A stretch of DNA of 7,289 nucleotides from Pseudomonadota bacterium (GCA_009924885.1 RFQS01000114.1:1-7289); one strand, 5' to 3'. Positions 1 through 6,706 are shown, numbered from the stretch's first letter. The notes: a model not told the origin generated them from the sequence alone. Numbers and translations: made by a program.

Positions 1-51
1 TATATTTTAAAATAGAATTCTAAAAACTTGGTATAGCTTAATTAATGAGTT

Positions 52-474
52 TTAACAAAACTGTTTATAATCTGCATAGCCAGCAGCATCCATCTCTTCA
101 TAAGGAATAAACTTTAAAGACGCTGAGTTTATGCAGTATCTAAGCCCAGTAGGCTTAGGACCATCTGTAAATAAATGACCTAAATGAGAATCACCCTGCT
201 TAGATCTAACCTCTACACGGCGCATACCATGAGTAGTATCTTCTTTCTCGGCAATATTCTCCTGAACTAGTGGCTTAAAGAAAGACGGCCAGCCAGTTCC
301 AGAGTCGAATTTAGCATCAGAACTAAATAATGGTTCACCAGAAACTATATCAACGTAGATGCCACGATGTTTATTATCCCAGTAAGCATTCTCGAAGGGT
401 CTTTCTGTGCCATTCTCTTGCGTCACTTTATACTGAAGATCAGTTAAGCAAGATTTTAAATTTTCTTTATCCAT
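52..474 (-). CDS. msrB: Peptide-methionine (R)-S-oxide reductase MsrB
   Basis: MsrB reduces the R epimer of methionine sulfoxide in proteins, repairing oxidative damage, probably in the cytosol since no signal peptide is visible. With the ATG at 474 it is 140 residues, a normal single-domain length. Family signatures are in order: LQYKVTQENGTERPF near residues 13-27, YWDN 31-34, GIYVDIVSGEPLF 38-50, FDSGTGWPSF 56-65, HGMRRVEVRS 82-91, HLGHLFTDGP 97-106 and RYCINS 112-117, with C114 as the catalytic cysteine. The zinc-binding CxxC pairs found in some MsrB forms are absent. The resolving cysteine often seen in FDSGCGW is a threonine here (T60). The other cysteines are C9 and the last residue, C140. 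A longer reading from TTG at 504 would overlap pckA and add ten unconserved residues, so I prefer the ATG 4 bases after the pckA stop. No Shine-Dalgarno is obvious; translation is probably coupled to pckA. Confidence 0.96.
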   Translation of the reverse strand: MDKENLKSCLTDLQYKVTQENGTERPFENAYWDNKHRGIYVDIVSGEPLFSSDAKFDSGTGWPSFFKPLVQENIAEKEDTTHGMRRVEVRSKQGDSHLGHLFTDGPKPTGLRYCINSASLKFIPYEEMDAAGYADYKQFC

Positions 475-478
475 AGCT

Positions 479-2107
479 TTATCCGACTTTAACCTTATCA
501 CCAAAAATCTTCACTCTCTGCTCATCAAACATAGACTTGAGTTTTTTAGCTACAGTATCATAATCCTCTTTATCTGCCCAACTAGCTTCTGGCATTTTTA
601 TACTTACAGGTATATCTAAATCAAAGATAGAATGCTTTGCACACTGTTCTTGAGCTAATTCTCCTGAATGTATTTTAGAAACTATAGACCTAGTAAGTTT
701 AATCGACATGCGAGAGCCTCTGCCATAAGAGCCGCCAGCCCAGCCAGTATTCAGTAACCAGCAGTTTACTTTATTCTCTTTAATTTTCTTTGCGAGTAAA
801 TCTCCATAGACATCAGGTTTAAGGGGCATAAAAGGTGCTCCAAAACAAGGACTAAAGGCTGCTGTCGGCTCTTTAATGCCTTGCTCTGTACCAGCGACTT
901 TAGCAGTATAGCCTAAAAGAAAATACTCTTTAGCCTGCTCTAGGCTTAGCTTAGAAACCGCAGGTAAAACACCGAAGGCATCACAGCAGAGCATTATTAG
1001 ATTATTAGGCTGCTCTTTAATAAATCTATCAAAACCAGTACCATCGTCATTTAGAACTACTGCATTAGGAATAAAATCTAAAGGATAAGATATTCTACCG
1101 TTTTCAGTAAGGGTCTTATCGAAATAATCTAAGCTTTTATCTTCTTTAATTCGAACATTCTCGGCAGTAGCACCGAATCTACGACTAGCAGCATAGATCT
1201 CTGGTTCAGTATCTTTAGAAAGACCAATAGATTTAGCATAACAACCAGACTCAAAATTAAACACACCATTCTCACTCCAGCCGTGTTCATCGTCACCTAT
1301 AAGTAAACGCCCAGGTTCTGCTGATAGAGTGGTTTTTCCAGTCCCAGATAATCCAAAGAATATAGCGACATCCTTCCCATCTTTATCTGCATTAGCAGAG
1401 CAATGCATAGGCATAATTCCAGACTGCGGTAGAAGATAATTCAGAAGTGAAAAAACTGATTTTTTGATTTCACCAGCATAGGCGGTACCTGCGATTAAAA
1501 CCTCTTTATGTTTAAAATTCACCAAAACAAAAGTCCCAGAACGTGTTTTATCTAATTCCGGGTCTGCTTTAAAGCTAGGGACACAGACTATACGATATTC
1601 TGGCTCAAAATTCTTTCTATTAATAACTCCTCTTTTCTCAGCAAATATCGCCGAGCGTGAGTTAATCGATTCCAGCATATTCGTAGTAAAAAAACTATGC
1701 CAAGCATATTCAGTAACTACTCTTACCTTAATAGAGTGTTCACGATCAGCTCCAGCAAAGCAATCTTGGACATAGAGTTTCTTATTCTCTATTTTTTGCA
1801 TCTTTTCAATATAATCAAAGAACTTATCACGCAATTCGAAATAATCATCTTCATCAAAGGGTCTATTAATCTCACCCCAATCTATAATCGAGTCAGTATC
1901 TGAATCTCGCACAATAAATTTGTCGTTAGCAGATCTACCAGTGTGCTTACCTGTATAAACTATCAAGGCACCTGAATCAGAGAGCCGAGCTTCACGATTT
2001 CTCAGAGCTTCTTCATACAGCTCTGCTCTGCACATATTAAACTCAACTAATGAAGAATGGAAAGTATCTTCGATTCTTCTTAAACCATGCATCAACTCTG
2101 AAGACAT
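479..2107 (-). CDS. pckA: Phosphoenolpyruvate carboxykinase (ATP)
   Basis: ATP-dependent PEPCK converts oxaloacetate and ATP to phosphoenolpyruvate, CO2 and ADP, the entry step of gluconeogenesis; it is cytosolic. The 542 residues match the usual family length. Visible motifs are HTGRS at 55-59 (substrate-binding Arg), GTAYAGEIKK at 207-216 (metal/substrate Tyr and Lys), MHCSAN at 234-239 (metal-binding His235), the P-loop GLSGTGKT at 252-259, the kinase-2 motif IGDDEHGW at 270-277, TENGR at 334-338, and NTGWAGGSYGRGSRMSIK at 453-470. The P-loop and YAGE patterns identify the ATP enzyme rather than the GTP enzyme. Small departures from E. coli are SANDKF where SPKDKY is usual and TENGR where TENTR is usual. 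The catalytic residues look intact. The ATG at 2107 has no Shine-Dalgarno and sits just below a promoter-like element. msrB follows 4 bases downstream, suggesting a shared transcript. Confidence 0.98.
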   Translation of the reverse strand: MSSELMHGLRRIEDTFHSSLVEFNMCRAELYEEALRNREARLSDSGALIVYTGKHTGRSANDKFIVRDSDTDSIIDWGEINRPFDEDDYFELRDKFFDYIEKMQKIENKKLYVQDCFAGADREHSIKVRVVTEYAWHSFFTTNMLESINSRSAIFAEKRGVINRKNFEPEYRIVCVPSFKADPELDKTRSGTFVLVNFKHKEVLIAGTAYAGEIKKSVFSLLNYLLPQSGIMPMHCSANADKDGKDVAIFFGLSGTGKTTLSAEPGRLLIGDDEHGWSENGVFNFESGCYAKSIGLSKDTEPEIYAASRRFGATAENVRIKEDKSLDYFDKTLTENGRISYPLDFIPNAVVLNDDGTGFDRFIKEQPNNLIMLCCDAFGVLPAVSKLSLEQAKEYFLLGYTAKVAGTEQGIKEPTAAFSPCFGAPFMPLKPDVYGDLLAKKIKENKVNCWLLNTGWAGGSYGRGSRMSIKLTRSIVSKIHSGELAQEQCAKHSIFDLDIPVSIKMPEASWADKEDYDTVAKKLKSMFDEQRVKIFGDKVKVG

Positions 2108-2113
2108 GGCATG

Positions 2114-2129
2114 ATTTTAGCATTTTAGC
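2114..2129. repeat. Tandem 8-bp duplication in the pckA promoter
   Basis: Two perfect adjacent copies of ATTTTAGC on the plus strand (GCTAAAAT on the minus strand). Each contains a TAAAAT -10-like hexamer upstream of pckA, so the duplication could give two alternative transcription starts eight bases apart. Confidence 0.7.
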
Positions 2130-2142
2130 GATACTTTAAGAA
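2114..2142 (-). promoter_or_regulatory. Candidate pckA promoter with extended -10, possibly leaderless
   Basis: On the minus strand an extended -10, TGC-TAAAAT (hexamer at 2119-2114), lies 17 bases below a weak -35, TTCTTA (2142-2137). Six bases separate the hexamer from the pckA ATG, so the expected transcription start falls on the A of ATG itself, which would make the mRNA leaderless. This fits the missing Shine-Dalgarno. A second TAAAAT eight bases upstream (2127-2122) comes from a tandem GCTAAAAT duplication. The -35 is poor and TAAAAT is common in AT-rich DNA. Confidence 0.4.
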
Positions 2143-2161
2143 AACTTAATGTTTTGAATTT

Positions 2162-3616
2162 TTAAAAATCATTCTCAAAACCAGTTAAATCATCCAGTAG
2201 ATTATCTTCATCAAATATACCTAGCTCTTCAGCTTTGCCCATATTCAAGACTTTAAATTCACCGCCACGCTTAAGCCTTATAAATGGCTCACCTAAATCA
2301 TTAGATGCTGGGTTATGAATTTCGATAAGCTCCCAGTTCGCAATGTAGTCACCAACCGAAACTTCAACAGTGTTATCCAAGGCTTTATCCATAGCTTTAA
2401 TAGCAGCTTTTAAAACTTTAGAGCGGGTTAAATTATCAGCAACTTCAAAGACAGCTTCTTTTAAATTAATCAAAGCGATACTCTCACCATCACTCTGTAT
2501 AACTCCTATCATTAGAGCTCTGTAAGCTTTCTTCGAAGAACGCACAGTCTTCTCTGCAAGACCAGTACCACGAACTTTACCACTAGCTATCGCCTTCAGA
2601 ACGGAATCTGGCAGTATAAAAGGATTATTCCTGCCCGCTCCATCTTTAGAGGCTTTTATAAACTCTCTCTCTTGCTTTGCGCTATTAGACTTAATCTTAA
2701 TCGCCGACCAGACAGGTCTTTTATCTGCAAAATCAAATAGATTATTTATTTTTTTAGATTTAGGTCTGCGCGAATCTCTTCTAGAAGAGGTCTTCGTATC
2801 ATAACGCTCATTCATCTTCTGATAGACGGTATAACCGATAAACAAGAGTATAGCGACCACTAGAGCAATAATCGGAGTACCAATCTCAGATTCATTCTTT
2901 ATTGCGGCAGCGTCACGATCTGAATAAGAGAAAGCTTTATATACTTTATTCCCATAGGACTGGCGTGGCGGTGGAGCTACAGGCTCATCAAAAGCTGGTT
3001 CAGGGGATGACCTGAAAGGAGGCGGCTCTACTTTAAAATGATCATCAAGAGACAGTTCTGGCTCTTCAAACATCAAACTAGGATCAAAAGCCTTGGAAGA
3101 AGAAAGCCTCGCGTCTTCCTCTATAAAATCCTGCCCAAATAAAGTCTGCAAATCATTATTCGCATCATGAATACCATTCTCATTTAAAGTAGTAGGGAAA
3201 TCATCAAAAGAATTAGTCTTTGAAGGATTTTTATCTAAGCCTACAGCAGGTTCATCAAACAGAGACTCTAAAGGAATAGGAGCCTTTTCTGCTGGCTGAG
3301 CTTCATTTGGATAATCCTTATCCTTATAAGTATCAACATCTGACAGAAAAAATTCTATGCTAGAGAACATATCATCGCTCTGCTGCTCTAAAAGCTTAAG
3401 TACTTTTTCCTGAAGCTCAGCCTCTTCTTCAGGACTGCGAATTAGGCTTTCTGGTGAAGATTCGCCACCCTCTTCTGGATCATTAAAATTCTCATTATAA
3501 TTAGTCTCTTCCCCTAATGACTCTGGAGAATAATAGGACTGTTCAGGCGGCCAAGTTCTAGCTTTTGAGTCATCAAAAGCTGATGGCTTTTCAGCACTGA
3601 AATCATCATCTATCAT
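2162..3616 (-). CDS. Single-pass membrane protein with PilP/GspC-like C-terminal domain and long acidic N-terminus
   Basis: This 484-residue protein has three parts. Residues 1-245 are very acidic and look largely disordered, rich in D, E, S and P, with a possible helix near 62-90. They carry recurring short motifs: SPE (30, 54, 61, 204) and F[DE]EP-like (120-123, 183-186, 209-212). One hydrophobic helix follows at about 246-265. Next comes a strongly basic stretch (266-290). The C-terminal region holds GAGRNNPFILP (326-336), resembling the GRRDPF motif of PilP, then a beta-rich segment with IGVIQSDGESIALINLKEAVFEV (370-392, broken by A/L positions) and VSVGDYIANWELIEI (419-433), resembling the PilP/GspC homology region. 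The gene starts 7 bases after the secretion ATPase stop and is probably cotranscribed with it. PilP and GspC proteins link inner-membrane and outer-membrane parts of type IV pilus or type II secretion machines. The gene is certain. The family assignment is inference, and the basic C-flank argues against a simple N-in, C-out topology. Confidence 0.62.
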   Translation of the reverse strand: MIDDDFSAEKPSAFDDSKARTWPPEQSYYSPESLGEETNYNENFNDPEEGGESSPESLIRSPEEEAELQEKVLKLLEQQSDDMFSSIEFFLSDVDTYKDKDYPNEAQPAEKAPIPLESLFDEPAVGLDKNPSKTNSFDDFPTTLNENGIHDANNDLQTLFGQDFIEEDARLSSSKAFDPSLMFEEPELSLDDHFKVEPPPFRSSPEPAFDEPVAPPPRQSYGNKVYKAFSYSDRDAAAIKNESEIGTPIIALVVAILLFIGYTVYQKMNERYDTKTSSRRDSRRPKSKKINNLFDFADKRPVWSAIKIKSNSAKQEREFIKASKDGAGRNNPFILPDSVLKAIASGKVRGTGLAEKTVRSSKKAYRALMIGVIQSDGESIALINLKEAVFEVADNLTRSKVLKAAIKAMDKALDNTVEVSVGDYIANWELIEIHNPASNDLGEPFIRLKRGGEFKVLNMGKAEELGIFDEDNLLDDLTGFENDF

Positions 3617-3623
3617 CGTTGTA

Positions 3624-5366
3624 TTATTGCTCTCTAGGAACCACTCTTAAAAACTCCTCCAAAGTAGTTTTATGAGATAGCACCTTATCACGAGCAGAAT
3701 CGAAAAGGGTTTTCATTTTATTTTCAGCCATAACAGCCTTGTAATCTTCTAAATCAGCCTTATTATGGATAAGAGATTTCATCTTATTCACGACAGGCAT
3801 CATTTCGAAAATCCCTTCTCTTCCTGAGTATCCTGTATTATTACATTTTTGACAACCCCTGCCCTTAGCAAAGCTAATCTCTCCAGCCCTAGCTTCAAGT
3901 CCTAAATAGCTAAGCTCACTTAAAGTAGGCTGATATTCATAAGAACAGTGTTCACAGATAAGCCTCACCAACCTCTGTGCCACTACGCCGACTAAAGCAC
4001 TAGCGACTAAATAAGACTCGACTCCCATATCAATAAGCCTATTAATACTGCTCGGTGCATCATTAGTGTGCAGCGTACTTAAAACCAAGTGACCAGTAAG
4101 AGAAGCCTGAATGGCAATCTCTGCCGTCTCTTTATCACGAATTTCACCGATCATTATAATATCGGGATCTTGCCTGAGTATACTTCTAAGACCAGTAGCG
4201 AAGTTTAAACCAGCTTTAACATTAACCTGTACCTGATTTACTCTAGCTAACTGAAACTCAACAGGATCTTCTACCGTAACTACATTCTTCGTAAGATCTA
4301 TAACCTTAGCTAAACTCGTATAGAGTGTACTAGTTTTACCTGAACCAGTAGGTCCTGTAATAAGAATCATTCCTTGAGACAGTCTAAGCCAAGACTCAAA
4401 AGTAGGAATCATATTTTCAGGCATACCTAAATCAGTTAGCTCTAAAAATTTATTTTCATGCGGAAGCAATCTGATAACGCACTTCTCACCATGTAAACAG
4501 GGTAAAGTAGAAACCCTTAAATCGATTTTCTTACCCTCAATAATTTCAGTTACCCTGCCATCTTGAGGAATTCTAGATTCCGCGATATTCAGATTAGCAA
4601 TAATCTTAATCCGTGCAAGCATGATCTTCCTATAATCAGCTTCCTGATTACAAAGATATTTACAGATATCCTTAAGCACGCCATCTATCCTGAATCTAAC
4701 TAAAAGAAAATTCTCAACTGGCTCATAGTGAATATCAGAAGCCCCTAGGCGAGCAGCATCTGCGATAATACGGCGCACCTCGCTTGCGATAGAGGTATCA
4801 TCAACCGCATTAATACGGCGAAGTGGAATTTCATCTATAGTTCTTAGTAAATGAGCTCCTAACTGAGCGACTTTTCTTAATTTCAGCTCAGGTAAATTAG
4901 CTTCAGTCTTAACCTCTAAAACCCTGTTCTCTACAGGCTTACTGTATGAATTATCGACTAAGCTTGGTTTTTCATTAATATTAAGAGAATTATTTACAGA
5001 AGGATTATTCACTGAAAAATTACTCGCTACTATTTCTGGAGCAGGTCCGAGAAGCTCTAAAATCACCGCCTGCCAATTATCTTTTTTAATTTCGATTAAC
5101 TCAATACCAAACCTATTAACAAACTTGGATAAAATCACTTGTAAATCAGATAGCAAACCTTCTTCACAAGCCACATATAATTTTTCTTCAGTAAAAAACA
5201 GTGGAATAGCCTCTCTGATAGGCCAATTTTTATTTACAGAACCGATAAGCTTTCTATCTAACAGGCGTAAATTAAGTTCATTATCCCTAACCAAGAGAGA
5301 CAATGCTTCATCAGCAGAGATATTCCCTGATCTGATTTGCTGATAGGCTGAAGCTAACTGATTCAC
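3624..5366 (-). CDS. pilB: Type IV pilus assembly / type II secretion ATPase (PilB/GspE family)
   Basis: This hexameric cytoplasmic ATPase powers pilin or pseudopilin polymerisation. The 580 residues contain a single short N-terminal GspE-N-like domain (about 1-108) and an Asn/Ser-rich linker (about 110-160). The core ATPase follows: Walker A GPTGSGKTS at 338-346, the Asp box TVEDPVE at 364-370, Walker B IIMIGE at 403-408, the His box STLHTND at 430-436, and a four-cysteine zinc site (C471, C474, C505, C508) ending in GYSGREGIFE. The Walker B Glu and the zinc cysteines mark it as a PilB/GspE assembly ATPase rather than the retraction ATPase PilT. PilB, GspE and MshE cannot be separated from sequence alone, so the symbol is provisional. 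The start is GTG at 5366 with no Shine-Dalgarno upstream. The next gene downstream encodes a PilP/GspC-like membrane protein, supporting a pilus or secretion operon. It lies only 35 bases after the accessory endonuclease gene. Confidence 0.93.
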   Translation of the reverse strand: MNQLASAYQQIRSGNISADEALSLLVRDNELNLRLLDRKLIGSVNKNWPIREAIPLFFTEEKLYVACEEGLLSDLQVILSKFVNRFGIELIEIKKDNWQAVILELLGPAPEIVASNFSVNNPSVNNSLNINEKPSLVDNSYSKPVENRVLEVKTEANLPELKLRKVAQLGAHLLRTIDEIPLRRINAVDDTSIASEVRRIIADAARLGASDIHYEPVENFLLVRFRIDGVLKDICKYLCNQEADYRKIMLARIKIIANLNIAESRIPQDGRVTEIIEGKKIDLRVSTLPCLHGEKCVIRLLPHENKFLELTDLGMPENMIPTFESWLRLSQGMILITGPTGSGKTSTLYTSLAKVIDLTKNVVTVEDPVEFQLARVNQVQVNVKAGLNFATGLRSILRQDPDIIMIGEIRDKETAEIAIQASLTGHLVLSTLHTNDAPSSINRLIDMGVESYLVASALVGVVAQRLVRLICEHCSYEYQPTLSELSYLGLEARAGEISFAKGRGCQKCNNTGYSGREGIFEMMPVVNKMKSLIHNKADLEDYKAVMAENKMKTLFDSARDKVLSHKTTLEEFLRVVPREQ

Positions 5367-5373
5367 TATGTTT

Positions 5374-5379
5374 ATTTTA
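5374..5379 (-). promoter_or_regulatory. Candidate -10 element just upstream of pilB
   Basis: The minus-strand hexamer TAAAAT lies 7 bases before the pilB GTG, so a transcript from it would begin at or one base before the start codon, as proposed for pckA. No convincing -35 is found 16-18 bases upstream. The sequence between it and the GTG has no Shine-Dalgarno. The gap between the endonuclease stop and pilB (5367-5401) also has no terminator hairpin, so read-through from the restriction-modification operon is possible. Confidence 0.25.
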
Positions 5380-5401
5380 AACTAGATAGATTTTTGAGGC
5401 T

Positions 5402-5659
5402 TTATTTTTCCCATTCTATGTGGCCGTTAATGTTATGTTTTTCAAAAGTATCAAGAATATCAGCACAAAACTGGACTAAATTATTATTACCTTCTTCCTT
5501 TGATAATTCATAAAGCCTTATAAACATCTTCTTACCAGTCTCAGTCTGCTTTAAAGTCTTTTTTTGAAAATTATGCTGAGCACAAAGAGTTTGCCCATTA
5601 CTAACAGTCGCCTCTCCACCAAATTCTTTGGGCTTAATATGGTCGACATGCAACTCCAC
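5402..5659 (-). CDS. C-terminal HNH fragment (minimal start reading)
   Basis: From GTG at 5659 this frame encodes 85 residues starting at VELHVDHI, with the HNH core (His, Asn, LCAQHN). The GTG is an internal valine codon: the same frame stays open upstream to about 5798 and encodes TQSEILERDLYKCVICG, typical of the start of an HNH domain. Starting at 5659 would lose the first zinc-binding cysteine pair, so a functional protein from this start is unlikely. Confidence 0.35.
   Translation of the reverse strand: MELHVDHIKPKEFGGEATVSNGQTLCAQHNFQKKTLKQTETGKKMFIRLYELSKEEGNNNLVQFCADILDTFEKHNINGHIEWEK
5403..5415. repeat. Direct repeat, left copy (pilB side of the restriction-modification cassette)
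   Basis: TATTTTTCCCATT on the plus strand, overlapping the last codons and stop of the endonuclease gene. It matches TATTTTCCCATT at 6709-6720 except for one extra T; the core TTTTCCCATT is identical. The two copies bracket the methyltransferase-endonuclease pair. Confidence 0.55.
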
Positions 5660-5765
5660 ACCCTCTTTTGCTCCTTTACCGCAGATAACGCATTTATATA
5701 AATCTCTCTCTAGGATTTCACTTTGGGTAAAATCTTCTAAGGATCTACGATGCTCGTATTCAGGA

Positions 5766-5975
5766 TCATAGCGATAAGTACCTTTTTTTAACTTTAATTA
5801 AAAAACCACTTTGAGATAATTTTCTAACACCTCTATCTGGATCTCTAAAAATCTTACCCGTTCTCTTATAATATTCAGAAGTAACCCAATCCACTATTTC
5901 TGGATGTTCTATATTTCTATTAGGGTTCGCCTTATAAAATTCAATTAAAAGCTCTTGCTGAGTTATCTCTTTCAT
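5766..5975 (-). CDS. N-terminal winged-helix fragment of the HNH endonuclease (as-read frame)
   Basis: Without a frame change, translation from the ATG at 5975 gives 69 residues, ending in five non-native residues (RYLSL) after the A7 run. The product would be only the putative DNA-binding domain. If made, it might bind the endonuclease target or the operon promoter without cutting, but nothing in the sequence shows that it does. Confidence 0.55.
   Translation of the reverse strand: MKEITQQELLIEFYKANPNRNIEHPEIVDWVTSEYYKRTGKIFRDPDRGVRKLSQSGFLIKVKKRYLSL
5783..5789 (-). repeat. Homopolymeric A7 tract at the frame break
   Basis: Seven consecutive A on the coding strand (GTT AAA AAA AGG). The frame upstream and the frame encoding the HNH domain differ by one base here. 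Six A would restore a continuous 190-residue gene. Such a tract is a possible site for replication slippage, transcriptional slippage or a sequencing indel. Confidence 0.9.
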
Positions 5976-6706
5976 CGCAAAATCCTCTGTGCATTTCGAG
6001 CTAAAGCTAAATTATAATAACCTTGGTCAATTTCCACACCAATTGCTTTTCTATTTAATTTATCTGCGACTAAAGTTGTAGTTCCAGAGCCAAGGAAAGG
6101 GTCAAATACCATATCTTCAACATAAGAAAAAAGTTTTATGCAACGATAAGGTAACTCTTGAGGGAATGGGGCTGGATGCCCAATACGTTTTTTACTTTCT
6201 CCATTAAAAGTCCAGACGCCATTAGTCCATTGCATAAATTCATCTCGTGATACGTCCGAAATACCTTTATAGTTTCTTTTCCAGACATCTTTATACAAAA
6301 CAAGTATTAATTCTACTGGTGCAATAACGTAAGGAGCAGATGCTGAAAGCCAGCTTCCCCAAGCCGTACGCCTAGAGATGTTTTGCTCATTCCAAATAAT
6401 AGTGGAATGATATTTCCAGCCAACTTCTTTGGCAATTCTTGTAATATCAGCACCCACACTCTGCTGACCACCTTTGTTTTTATCTAGAGGTATATTCAAA
6501 CAAAGACGCCCTGTGCTTTTTGTCCATTGATAAACATTAGTAAGCCATTTACTAGTAAATTTTAAATAATCATCATAATCCAGATCATCTTTATTAGAGC
6601 CATATTTAATATCGACATTATACGGCGGTGAAGTGACCGTTAAATCAATAAACTCATCTTGGAATAAATCAATATCTAAAGTATCCCCTAAAATTATTTC
6701 AGTCAA
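5972..6706 (-). CDS. Type II DNA methyltransferase, beta-class (N4-cytosine or N6-adenine)
   Basis: This enzyme transfers a methyl group from S-adenosylmethionine to an exocyclic amino group in a specific DNA sequence, protecting the host from the adjacent endonuclease. In 244 residues the catalytic motif IV, TSPPYN (25-30), precedes the SAM-binding motif I, FDPFLGSGTT (201-210), with the likely target-recognition region between them. This order is that of beta-class amino-methyltransferases. GVEID at 223-227 fits motif II and HPAPFPQELPYRCI at 177-190 precedes motif I. TSPPY is often found in N4-cytosine enzymes, but N6-adenine activity cannot be excluded. The only sensible start is TTG at 6706, which places ILGD at 5-8 as usual in the family; GGGA about 8 bases upstream could act as a weak Shine-Dalgarno. 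The stop overlaps the endonuclease start by four bases. The recognition sequence cannot be deduced. Confidence 0.94.
   Translation of the reverse strand: MTEIILGDTLDIDLFQDEFIDLTVTSPPYNVDIKYGSNKDDLDYDDYLKFTSKWLTNVYQWTKSTGRLCLNIPLDKNKGGQQSVGADITRIAKEVGWKYHSTIIWNEQNISRRTAWGSWLSASAPYVIAPVELILVLYKDVWKRNYKGISDVSRDEFMQWTNGVWTFNGESKKRIGHPAPFPQELPYRCIKLFSYVEDMVFDPFLGSGTTTLVADKLNRKAIGVEIDQGYYNLALARNAQRILR
5983..5988 (-). promoter_or_regulatory. Ribosome binding site of the endonuclease gene
   Basis: AGAGGA on the minus strand ends 7 bases before the ATG at 5975, inside the end of the methyltransferase gene. It fixes the endonuclease start and, with the ATGA overlap, suggests translational coupling. 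It is the clearest Shine-Dalgarno in the window. Confidence 0.75.

Larger units (their letters stand above)
5402..5975 (-). pseudogene. Winged-helix plus HNH restriction endonuclease, frameshifted at an A7 run
   Basis: Read through one frame change, this gene encodes 190 residues. Residues 1-64 are a probable winged-helix DNA-binding domain (HPEIVDWV 24-31, FRDPDRGVRKL 43-53, GFLIKVKK 57-64). Residues about 65-190 are an HNH nuclease: CVIC at 95-98 (zinc), VELHVDHI at 106-113 with catalytic His112, N126, and LCAQHN at 130-135 (C131, H134). At the run of seven A (plus-strand T at 5783-5789) the upstream frame continues to a TGA at 5766. Removing one A, or a +1 shift, gives KVKK-GTYRYDPEY and joins the two parts seamlessly. 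No ATG, GTG or TTG lies in the downstream frame ahead of the CxxC motif, so the nuclease half is not a complete separate gene. The start overlaps the methyltransferase stop (ATGA), and AGAGGA lies 7 bases upstream. The obvious role is the restriction partner of that methyltransferase. It may be truly broken, phase-variable, recoded, or a sequencing error. Confidence 0.85.

Noticed and set aside
3..14. TATTTTAAAATA palindrome downstream of msrB as a terminator
   Set aside because: Entirely A and T with no loop; it does not resemble an intrinsic terminator.
475..504. Upstream TTG start that would extend msrB by ten residues
   Set aside because: It overlaps the end of pckA, adds residues not seen in the family, and a normal ATG lies 4 bases after the pckA stop.
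1697..1903. Plus-strand open frame of 68 codons inside pckA
   Set aside because: It lies wholly opposite the conserved pckA coding sequence; the translation has no recognisable domain and looks like an antisense shadow.
2141..2155. AAAAC-TTAAT-GTTTT inverted repeat between pckA and the PilP-like gene as a terminator
   Set aside because: The stem is five pairs with one G-C pair and no GC-rich core; too weak to call in AT-rich DNA.
5125..5343. Plus-strand open frame of 72 codons inside pilB
   Set aside because: Opposite the N-terminal domain of pilB, Ser-rich with no motif; a shadow of the real gene.
5794..5801. TTAATTAA (also at 38-45) as the possible recognition site of the restriction-modification system
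   Set aside because: PacI is a known HNH enzyme for this site, but nothing ties this endonuclease to it, and the motif is expected in AT-rich DNA.
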